NCBI GenBank assembly: GCA_025997675.1 | Contig: BNUX01000083.1 | Span: 1 to 13,414, forward strand | Length of the DNA stretch: 13,414 bases | From: Spirochaetia bacterium | GTDB taxonomy: Bacteria; Spirochaetota; Spirochaetia; Treponematales; Breznakiellaceae | Reading direction: 5' to 3' | In this document: positions 7,486 through 12,721 of the stretch, piece by piece | Position numbering within the stretch: position 1 is the stretch's first letter | Layout of the letters: each line of letters begins with the position of its first letter | Program-made: the position numbers and the translations under genes | The notes under the pieces: generated by a model | Databases searched by the model: none | The model's input: the letters and a program-made list of their open reading frames with translations, nothing else | What the model was told of the DNA's origin: nothing

Positions 7486-8381
7486 TGACCTGCAATATGG
7501 ACAGATTGTACGAAGCGGTGGAGGCAAAGGGCCATGTTTGTGTGGGCCTGGATACCGCTGTGGAGTATATCCCCCCGGTGGAACTCCGGCGGGGGGTAAC
7601 GCCTGCGGCGGCGGTGCTGGCCTATAACCGGGCGCTCATTGATGCCACCCTTGATGTTGCCGCTTGTTACAAGGTGCAGATCGCCTACTATGAGGAACTG
7701 GGGCTGGCGGGGCTTGAAGCCTATGCCGGGACCTTGGCCTATATCCGGGAGCGGGGCGCCCTGGTGATTGCGGATATCAAGCGCGGGGACATAGCGGACA
7801 CCGCCGCCCGCTACGCCAAGGCCCACTTTGACGGTGACTTTGAGGCGGACTTTGTCACCCTTTCCCCCTACATGGGGATGGACTCCATTGAGCCCTGGCT
7901 TTCCTGGGCGAAGACCGCGGGGAAGGGCGCCTTTGTACTCATGCGGACCTCCAATCCGGGGATGCGGGATTTTGAGTACCGGGAACTCGTATCCGGGGGC
8001 CGGCTCTACGACATCGTGGGGGATCGCCTTTCGGAATTGGCCGCCGCCCATTCCGGCCGTCACGGCTACGGGGCATTCGGCGCGGTGGTAGGATGTACCG
8101 AGCGTGAGGAGGCCGCAGCCATCCGGGAGAAGTATTCCGGTCTGTTCTTCCTCATCCCCGGTTACGGCGCACAGGGCGGGGCCGCCGATGACGCCGCAGG
8201 GTTACTGCGGAATGGCAACGGCGGTGTGGTGAACGCTTCCCGGTCCATCCTCAGGGCCTGGATGTCAGGCGGGGAGGCCAGGGAGACCGGTGCGGATAAC
8301 CGTGTTGCTGCGGAGGCTGCCCGGCATGCGGCGGCGGTAATGCGGGACGCGATACGGGAAGCGGTACAATACCGGCGTTGA
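7482..8381 (+). CDS. pyrF: Orotidine 5'-phosphate decarboxylase (type 2)
   Basis: Decarboxylates OMP to UMP, the last step of de novo pyrimidine synthesis, in the cytoplasm. At 299 residues it belongs to the longer type-2 PyrF subfamily (about 270-310) rather than the 230-residue E. coli type. Visible are CVGLDT (20-25, first strand with substrate Asp), KVQIAYYEELG (64-74), the catalytic VIADIKRGDIADT (95-107; D98, K100, D103), FVTLSPYMGMDSIEPW, FVLMRTSNPGM and the phosphate-gripping LIPGYGAQGG followed by VVNASRSIL. The start is taken at ATG 7482, overlapping the previous stop as ATGA; ATG 7485 or 7497 are alternatives without effect on the core. A weak CCGGAG lies just upstream. The C-terminus is Ala/Arg-rich and helical, as in the family. 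There is no other pyr gene in the window. Confidence 0.95.
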   Translation: MMTCNMDRLYEAVEAKGHVCVGLDTAVEYIPPVELRRGVTPAAAVLAYNRALIDATLDVAACYKVQIAYYEELGLAGLEAYAGTLAYIRERGALVIADIKRGDIADTAARYAKAHFDGDFEADFVTLSPYMGMDSIEPWLSWAKTAGKGAFVLMRTSNPGMRDFEYRELVSGGRLYDIVGDRLSELAAAHSGRHGYGAFGAVVGCTEREEAAAIREKYSGLFFLIPGYGAQGGAADDAAGLLRNGNGGVVNASRSILRAWMSGGEARETGADNRVAAEAARHAAAVMRDAIREAVQYRR

Positions 8382-8382
8382 T

Positions 8383-8411
8383 TTGTCTTTTTTTTCCCTG
8401 GATACTATGCT
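8383..8411 (+). promoter_or_regulatory. Probable promoter of pncB and the uridine kinase-like gene
   Basis: TTGTCT (8383-8388), 17 nt, TATGCT (8406-8411), in the 58-bp gap between pyrF and pncB; an alternative -10 is TGC-TATCAT (8408-8416). A T8 run (8388-8395) fills the start of the spacer. The element ACTATGCTAT also occurs in front of the helicase gene. A leader of roughly 20-25 nt carries GGGGAGG (8426-8432). Confidence 0.5.
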
Positions 8412-8439
8412 ATCATACTAAGACAGGGGAGGTACCAGG

Positions 8440-9879
8440 ATGATAAACTCGGCGCTGCTCATGGATTTTTATTCCCTTACCATGGCCCAGGGCTATTGGA
8501 AAAACAATATGGACAAGCGGGCTATCTTCGAGATGTTCTTCCGCCGCCACCCCTTCGGCGGGGGCTTTTCCATCTTCGCCGGCCTGGGGCCGCTCCTGGA
8601 AACCCTGCGGGGTTTTTCCTTTTCCGCCGAGGATATCGCGTATTTGACGAGCCTCAAGTTCTTTGAAAAGCCCTTCCTGGACTACTTGAAGGATTTCCGG
8701 TTCTCCGGCTCCCTTTGGGCTATGGACGAAGGCACGGTGGTCTTCCCCCAGGAACCGCTTATCCGCATTTCCGGCGGGCTCATCGAATGTCAGATCATCG
8801 AGGGGATGCTCCTCAATATCGTCAACTTCCAGAGCCTCATCGCCACCAAGGCCGCCCGGGTGTGGCTTGCGGCGGACAAGGGGTCGGTGATGGAGTTCGG
8901 CCTCCGTCGTGCCCAGGGGCCGGATGGGGCCATGTCCGCTTCCCGGGCGGCCTTTATCGGTGGGGCCTTCGGCACCTCCAATGTGCTGGCGGGGAAGGAA
9001 TACGGTATACCTGTGCTGGGAACCATGGCCCATTCCTGGATCATGGCCTTCCCCAACGAGGAGGCGGCGTTCCAGGCCTACGCGGACCTCTACCCCGATT
9101 CCCCGGTGTTCCTCATCGACACCTACGATACCCTGCGGAGCGGAACCCCCGCTGCCATTAAGGTGGGCAAACGGATTGCGGCCCAGGGGAAGAATTTCGG
9201 GGTCCGTCTGGACTCCGGGGACATGCACTACCTTTCGGTCCAGGTGCGAAAACTGCTGGATGATGCGGGGTTTCCCAACGCGAAGATTTCGGTTTCCAAT
9301 GACCTTGACGAGCACATTATCCAGACACTCACCGATGCGGGGGCCCCCATAAACTCCTGGGGGGTGGGGACCCGGATGGTGACCGGCGGGGATGAGGCGG
9401 CCTTTTCGGGGGTCTATAAACTGACCGCCCGGGAGGATGCTTCCGGGAAGCTGCTTCCCACCATTAAGTTTTCGGACAACCCCGAAAAGACCACCAACCC
9501 CGGGCTGAAACAGGTATGGCGGCTCAGGGATGCCCAGGGTATGTCGGTGGCGGATGTGTTGGGCCTTGAAGATACGGCGAATATCCCGAAGCAGGGTAAC
9601 CGGTATATCTTCTGGCATCCGGCGGCGGACTACCGTCATTTCTATCATACCCTGGAAGGCGCTGCGGAACCCCTGCTCAAGCTCCGGCTGGAAGGGGGCG
9701 CGCTGACCTCCCCCCTGCCGCCCCTTGAAGAGATACGGCGGCATGTCAAGGCGGACCTGGAAACCTTTGACGCGAGCCACAAACGGCTTCTGAACCCCCA
9801 TGTCTACAAGGTTTCCATCACCGAAGGGCTCCGGCAGCTCAAGCTGGATTTGATACAAGCATACCTGGGAGATTTATAG
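8440..9879 (+). CDS. pncB: Nicotinate phosphoribosyltransferase
   Basis: Joins nicotinate to PRPP, with ATP use, to give nicotinate mononucleotide, the entry step of NAD salvage from nicotinic acid. 479 residues, in the range of the longer bacterial/animal-type NAPRTases. Visible are the N-terminal LLMDFYSLTMAQGYW (6-20), FEMFFRRHPFGGGFSIFAGL, the EFGLRRAQGPDGAMSASRAA segment (152-171, phosphoribosyl binding), GTSNVLAG, GTMAHSW (194-200, with H198 expected as the phosphorylated/catalytic His), IDTYDT (223-228), VRLDSGD and the glycine-rich GVGTRMVTG. ATG 8440 is supported by GGGGAGG (8426-8432) at 7-nt spacing. It is followed after 5 bp by the uridine kinase-like gene, so the two are one transcription unit. 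Both products draw on nucleotide salvage. Confidence 0.95.
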   Translation: MINSALLMDFYSLTMAQGYWKNNMDKRAIFEMFFRRHPFGGGFSIFAGLGPLLETLRGFSFSAEDIAYLTSLKFFEKPFLDYLKDFRFSGSLWAMDEGTVVFPQEPLIRISGGLIECQIIEGMLLNIVNFQSLIATKAARVWLAADKGSVMEFGLRRAQGPDGAMSASRAAFIGGAFGTSNVLAGKEYGIPVLGTMAHSWIMAFPNEEAAFQAYADLYPDSPVFLIDTYDTLRSGTPAAIKVGKRIAAQGKNFGVRLDSGDMHYLSVQVRKLLDDAGFPNAKISVSNDLDEHIIQTLTDAGAPINSWGVGTRMVTGGDEAAFSGVYKLTAREDASGKLLPTIKFSDNPEKTTNPGLKQVWRLRDAQGMSVADVLGLEDTANIPKQGNRYIFWHPAADYRHFYHTLEGAAEPLLKLRLEGGALTSPLPPLEEIRRHVKADLETFDASHKRLLNPHVYKVSITEGLRQLKLDLIQAYLGDL

Positions 9880-9884
9880 TTATT

Positions 9885-11549
9885 ATGAGTGTAGTAGAAG
9901 TAAAATTTCCTGACGGATTCCAAGAGGGGATGATCTCCACGGCGGAGTCCCTGCTCGCAGGCGCTGCATCCTCCGCCAAGCCCGGTAATAAGATCGTGGC
10001 GGCCAGAATTAACAACCAGATACTGCCCCTTTCCACCCGGATAGAAATCCACGCCTTCCTGGATCCGGTTACCCTGGACAGCCACGAGGGCGCCATGATC
10101 TACCGCCGGTCCCTGGCCTTCCTCCTGGCCCTGGCGGGGTGGGAACTCTTCCCCGACCGGAGTCTCCGCATAGGCCATTCCCTGGGAAACGGCTACTACT
10201 ATACCTTTGCGGACGAAAAGAAACCTACGGCAGAGGAAATGGAGGCCCTGGCGGCGAAGATGCGGGACCTCATCAAAGAGAACATCCCCATCAACTGTAA
10301 ATACCTATCCTACTCCGATGCCCTTGCGGAATTTGAGAAGAACAAGCAAAGCGATACCAGTATGCTCCTGGAACACCGCAGCGAATCCCGGATACGGGTC
10401 AACCAGTGCAAAGGGTTTACCGACCTCTACATTGAACCCCTGGCTGCCCGCACGGGGATACTGTCGGTGTTTGAACTCATGCCCTACCAGGAGGGTTTTC
10501 TCCTCCGCTTCCCCGCCTCGGGCCGCTTCCCGGTGATCGATCCCTTTGAGAACAAGCCCGGGCTTTTTGCGGTGTACCATGAGTACAAGCGCTGGGGGCG
10601 TATCATCGGGGTCCACGCGGTGGGGCATCTCAACCGCCTGGTTGCCGCCCGGACTATCCGGGACTATATCCGCATCGCCGAAACCTTCCAGGAAAAAAAG
10701 CTTGCGGCAATCGCCGACAGTGTTTATGCGCGCCGGGATACGGTGAGGGTTGTGTTAATCGCCGGGCCATCCAGTTCCGGAAAGACCACCACCGCCAAGC
10801 GTCTTTCCATTCAGCTCAAGGTCCTGGGCTTTGATCCTATTGCCATCAGCCTGGATGACTATTACGTGGGCGCCGCCAAGACTCCCCTGGATGAAAAGGG
10901 CCAGCCCGATTATGAATGTCTGGAAGCCCTGGACGTACCCCAACTGAACGAACAGCTTCTCACCCTTTTTGACGGCGGGGAAGTGGAACTCCCCAGTTTC
11001 GATTTTAAGACCAGCCGGCCCCGGGAAAAGGGCGGCGGCAAACGGATACGTATGGAGAGACGATCCATCCTTGTTATTGAGGGCATCCACGGCCTGAACG
11101 ATGCCCTGACCGCCCAGATCCCCGCTGACAAAAAGTTCAAGGTCTATGTTTCCGCCCTTACCCAGCTTAACCTGGACGACCATAACCGCATCCCCACCAG
11201 CGACAACCGCCTCCTGCGAAGGATTGTCCGGGACTACCAGTTCCGGGGCAAGGACGCTGCGGGAACCATTCGTATGTGGCCCAGTGTTCAGGCGGGGGAG
11301 CGGAAACACATCTTCCCCTTCCAGGAAAGCGCCGACATGGCCTTCAACTCCGCCCTGGACTACGAACTGGCGGTGCTGAAATATATCGCCGAACCCCAAC
11401 TCCGCATGGTAAAGCCCTCCATGCCGGAATACGCAGAAACGGTGCGGCTCCTGGCCTTCCTGGAAAACTTCGCCCCCATTCCGCCCCAGTATGTGCCGGG
11501 GCAGAGCATACTGCGGGAGTTTATCGGGGACAGCGAATTCCAGTATTGA
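9885..11549 (+). CDS. Uridine kinase-like P-loop kinase with ThrRS-like (TGS/SAD) N-terminal domains
   Basis: 554 residues, about twice the size of a plain uridine kinase (Udk, roughly 210). Residues 1-65 look TGS-like (VKFPDGFQEGMISTAESLLA); about 66-200 resemble the second additional domain of threonyl-tRNA synthetase (DSHEGAMIYRRSLAFLLA; LRIGHSLGNGYYYTF; CKGFTDLYIEPLAARTG). The C-terminal half is a phosphoribulokinase/uridine kinase fold: Walker A GPSSSGKTT (294-302), AISLDDYY with the DDYY substrate loop, LPSFDFKTSRP, VIEGIHGLND and RLLRRIVRDYQFRG. This fusion recurs in spirochaetes, Firmicutes and Thermotoga-like bacteria; it probably phosphorylates uridine/cytidine or a related nucleoside, the exact substrate being inferred. 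The histidines that make up the ThrRS editing site are replaced (HSxAH by RRSLA; GPH by EPL), so the front end probably does not edit aminoacyl-tRNA. It is coupled to pncB; GGGAG (9867-9871) lies 13 nt before ATG 9885, rather far. Confidence 0.88.
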   Translation: MSVVEVKFPDGFQEGMISTAESLLAGAASSAKPGNKIVAARINNQILPLSTRIEIHAFLDPVTLDSHEGAMIYRRSLAFLLALAGWELFPDRSLRIGHSLGNGYYYTFADEKKPTAEEMEALAAKMRDLIKENIPINCKYLSYSDALAEFEKNKQSDTSMLLEHRSESRIRVNQCKGFTDLYIEPLAARTGILSVFELMPYQEGFLLRFPASGRFPVIDPFENKPGLFAVYHEYKRWGRIIGVHAVGHLNRLVAARTIRDYIRIAETFQEKKLAAIADSVYARRDTVRVVLIAGPSSSGKTTTAKRLSIQLKVLGFDPIAISLDDYYVGAAKTPLDEKGQPDYECLEALDVPQLNEQLLTLFDGGEVELPSFDFKTSRPREKGGGKRIRMERRSILVIEGIHGLNDALTAQIPADKKFKVYVSALTQLNLDDHNRIPTSDNRLLRRIVRDYQFRGKDAAGTIRMWPSVQAGERKHIFPFQESADMAFNSALDYELAVLKYIAEPQLRMVKPSMPEYAETVRLLAFLENFAPIPPQYVPGQSILREFIGDSEFQY

Positions 11550-11557
11550 TAACCGCT

Positions 11558-12271
11558 TTACGGAATAATAAACGATACCACCGGCCCCCATGGCCCCCGG
11601 TTTTCCTTGCCGTTTTTGGCGCGGAAACTGATGCAGGCGGTCATACCCCGGTCCTCCGCGTCAAAGGCCATCCTGTTCCGTTTCTTGCTGACCGTTTCCA
11701 GCAGCTGCAGTCCCGATCCGGTAACGGGCATATCCCGGAGATAATGCTTCGGACCCGCCGCCTGCTCCAGGGTAGCGCCGCCCTGGGGCATAATGCCCCG
11801 GTAGACATCGAAGCCCTCTATAAGGTCGGAGGCATCCGGAGGGTCCTCCTCCACCGACTCAATGATGTACTTCACCAAGCCGTTCAGGGAGGAGAGTACC
11901 CGCGCCGTAAACATCCCCTGGGGCGGCTCCTTTTTGGTAGGAATGCCGTCCTTACGCTTGAGCCCCATAGAGACAAGTTCATCATTCGTCAGGGGCGGCA
12001 CGGTGAAGTAACGTTCCTTGATGAACCGCATCTTTTTCTTGAGCTTTTTGAAGGCCGTATTACACAGCGCGGTGTTCGTCGGTCCCCGAGCGCTCCCCGT
12101 AGCCGCCGTAAGTGCGGTCTCCGCCGCGAGGGTGTCGGCCTCCAATACATCATTTTCGGCAGTGGGTATCCCCAATCTGAGCCCATTGAGTTCAAGAAAG
12201 GCGATGAAGATATGCGCCATTTCAATAATTTTCCCGCGTATGGGTGAGAGCCAATCAAGTACATGTCCCAT
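11558..12271 (-). CDS. Hypothetical protein, helical N-half and beta-rich C-half
   Basis: 237 residues; I do not recognise a named family. Residues 1-60 look alpha-helical (MGHVLDWLSPIRGKIIEMAH, then AFLELNGLRLGIP). A basic helix follows (NTAFKKLKKKMRFIKERYF), then PPLTNDELVSMGLKRKDG. The last 110 residues suggest a beta-sandwich, ending in ISFRAKNGKENRGPWGPVVS, reminiscent of the last strands of fibronectin type III-like domains. There is no signal peptide, membrane helix, or catalytic motif. From memory, similar 'KDRYFxVPPLT' proteins with a 'GPWGP...IP' end occur as multiple copies in some treponemes and Bacteroidetes; this is unverified. The start ATG 12271 has AGGAG (12283-12279) 7 nt upstream. 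Upstream lies the 21-bp repeat array, which may be part of its mRNA leader. It converges on the uridine kinase-like gene with only 8 bp between stops and no clear terminator. Confidence 0.75.
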   Translation of the reverse strand: MGHVLDWLSPIRGKIIEMAHIFIAFLELNGLRLGIPTAENDVLEADTLAAETALTAATGSARGPTNTALCNTAFKKLKKKMRFIKERYFTVPPLTNDELVSMGLKRKDGIPTKKEPPQGMFTARVLSSLNGLVKYIIESVEEDPPDASDLIEGFDVYRGIMPQGGATLEQAAGPKHYLRDMPVTGSGLQLLETVSKKRNRMAFDAEDRGMTACISFRAKNGKENRGPWGPVVSFIIP

Positions 12272-12278
12272 AGTGCAA

Positions 12279-12283
12279 CTCCT
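12279..12283 (-). promoter_or_regulatory. Ribosome binding site of the hypothetical gene
   Basis: AGGAG on the minus strand, 7 nt before ATG 12271. It sets the start at 12271 and separates this gene from the upstream repeat-bearing reading frame, which runs in another frame. Confidence 0.75.
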
Positions 12284-12303
12284 GTACCATTTTGATAGTT
12301 ACT

Positions 12304-12317
12304 GCCCCCTACGGGGC
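12304..12317. promoter_or_regulatory. Small G/C hairpin in the leader of the hypothetical gene
   Basis: GCCCC-CTAC-GGGGC: a perfect 5-bp stem with a 4-nt loop, about 20 nt upstream of the AGGAG site. There is no T-run after it on either strand, so it is not an ordinary terminator. It may influence translation or end the repeat structure; role unknown. Confidence 0.4.
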
Positions 12318-12335
12318 GGATTTGGTTCAATGTAG

Positions 12336-12503
12336 AGTGCGTCGGTACCGATTCAAAGTACGTCGGTGCCGATTTAAAGTGCGTCGGCGCCGATTCAAAG
12401 TGCGTCGGTACCGATTCAAAGCGCATCGGCGCCGATTCAAAGCGCATCGGTGCCGATTCAAAGCGCATCGGTGCCGATTCAAAGCGCATCGGTACCGATA
12501 CAC
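12336..12503. repeat. 21-bp tandem repeat array, 8 units, each with a TCGGYRCCGA dyad
   Basis: Eight contiguous 21-bp units begin at 12336, 12357, 12378, 12399, 12420, 12441, 12462 and 12483. Each has the core TCGGYRCCGA flanked by AGYRCR on the left and TTYAA on the right; the last unit's right end is changed to TACAC. A degenerate ninth unit follows (12504-12524, TTCGTGTCGGTAC...). Units 1-4 carry the CGTCGG form and units 5-8 the CATCGG form; units 1 and 4 are identical, as are 6 and 7. Every difference among units 1-7 is a transition. The core centre is TA, TG or CG. The 21-bp period equals two B-DNA turns, so the dyads lie on one face of the helix. On the minus strand the array can be read as the heptapeptide MRFESAP repeated, but that frame later runs out of frame into the hypothetical gene. 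It could be protein-binding DNA or a structured mRNA leader. Confidence 0.95.
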
Positions 12504-12516
12504 TTCGTGTCGGTAC
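12492..12516. repeat. Bulged inverted repeat closing the array
   Basis: GTACCG-(AT)-ACAC, loop TTC, GTGT-CGGTAC: a 10-bp stem with a 2-nt bulge and 3-nt loop, made from the last full repeat and the degenerate ninth one. It can form on either strand as RNA. Confidence 0.6.
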
Positions 12517-12567
12517 AAACGGAACGCCGGTTGATCTCAAGGGTGTTTTTTCTTTCATGATACTTAT

Positions 12568-12596
12568 ATAGTACTGATAAATTTGGCAGAAATCAA
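12568..12596 (-). promoter_or_regulatory. Possible promoter reading through the repeat array to the hypothetical gene
   Basis: On the minus strand, TTGATT (12596-12591), 17 nt, TACTAT (12573-12568), followed by ATAAG. The start would lie near 12561, giving a leader of about 290 nt holding the whole repeat array before ATG 12271. An ATG at 12558 opens the repeat-coded frame almost at the transcript start. Confidence 0.45.
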
Positions 12597-12624
12597 GGAA
12601 ATAGCAATAAAAGAAAATTTATCA
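12575..12624. repeat. 10-bp perfect inverted repeat in AT-rich DNA
   Basis: TGATAAATTT (12575-12584) and AAATTTATCA (12615-12624) with 30 bp between. The left arm lies in the spacer of the minus-strand promoter. It could be an operator or part of a transferred fragment; being AT-rich, it could also be chance. Confidence 0.5.
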
Positions 12625-12646
12625 TTGAAAGCGTAATGGCGATTTC

Positions 12647-12675
12647 TTGACATTTGTTATACCGTAGGTTATACT
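12647..12675 (+). promoter_or_regulatory. Near-consensus sigma70 promoter with operator-like repeats
   Basis: TTGACA (12647-12652, 6/6), 17-nt spacer, TATACT (12670-12675, 5/6). Two direct repeats GTTATAC (12656-12662 and 12668-12674), 12 bp apart, cover the spacer and the -10, and a related palindrome GGTATACC lies at 12712-12719. Closely spaced short repeats over the promoter are typical of self-repressed toxin-antitoxin operons. Transcription would start near ATG 12683 and now runs antisense into folC. Confidence 0.75.
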
Positions 12676-12682
12676 ATCTTTT

Positions 12683-12721
12683 ATGAAGACAGCAATTTCC
12701 ATAGATGATCGGGTATACCGG
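12683..12721 (+). pseudogene. Remnant of a ribbon-helix-helix antitoxin gene (first 13 codons)
   Basis: The frame opens with MKTAISIDDRVYR, the usual N-terminal strand of RHH/CopG- or MazE-like antitoxins in treponemes and other bacteria, where it would make the DNA-binding ribbon. It stops resembling an antitoxin exactly where the folC gene ends: the next codon, at 12722-12724, is the complement of the folC stop. The open frame continues to 13033 only as antisense of folC. So the antitoxin body and any toxin are gone, while the promoter and operator-like repeats remain. The -10 ends 7 nt before the ATG and no Shine-Dalgarno is present, so the original message was probably leaderless. The family call rests on 13 residues plus promoter architecture and is from memory. 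Confidence 0.65.

Larger units (their letters stand above)
12272..12682. other. About 410-bp intergenic region with repeats and regulatory signals
   Basis: No convincing protein gene. Right of the hypothetical gene lie, in order: its ribosome binding site, a short G/C hairpin (12304-12317), eight 21-bp tandem repeats (12336-12503) ending in a bulged hairpin (12492-12516), about 100 bp of AT-rich sequence with a 10-bp inverted repeat, a minus-strand promoter (12596-12568) and a plus-strand promoter (12647-12675). Base composition shifts sharply from GC-rich repeats to AT-rich sequence near 12540. Open frames exist on both strands through the repeats, but only because a 21-bp unit keeps frame and holds no stop in some frames. 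Confidence 0.8.

Noticed and set aside
8362..8395. Intrinsic terminator after pyrF (CGGTA-CAA-TACCG plus T8)
   Set aside because: The stem is only 5 bp, lies inside the coding end and is 13 nt from the T-run; too weak to call.
8413..9858. 481-codon minus-strand frame opposite pncB
   Set aside because: Shadow of the GC-rich pncB gene; proline/glycine/histidine-rich with no recognisable domain, while pncB is unmistakable.
11549..11610. Bidirectional terminator between the convergent uridine kinase-like and hypothetical genes
   Set aside because: Only weak 3-5 bp stems and no T-run were found.
11276..12247. 323-codon plus-strand frame spanning the uridine kinase end and the antisense of the hypothetical gene
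   Set aside because: It crosses two genes on opposite strands and has no domain; a by-product of base composition.
12336..12503. CRISPR array
   Set aside because: Units are directly adjacent with no unique spacers, the period is only 21 bp, and no cas gene is present.
12292..12534. Plus-strand Arg/Lys-rich frame through the repeats
   Set aside because: It arises from a stop-free 21-bp period; composition is just the repeat, and no ribosome site or promoter is seen.
11989..12558. A 189-codon minus-strand frame holding the heptapeptide repeats as one gene
   Set aside because: After the repeats it enters the hypothetical gene in another frame and loses any protein-like character. The downstream gene has its own good ribosome site. 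Kept only as a possible leader peptide.
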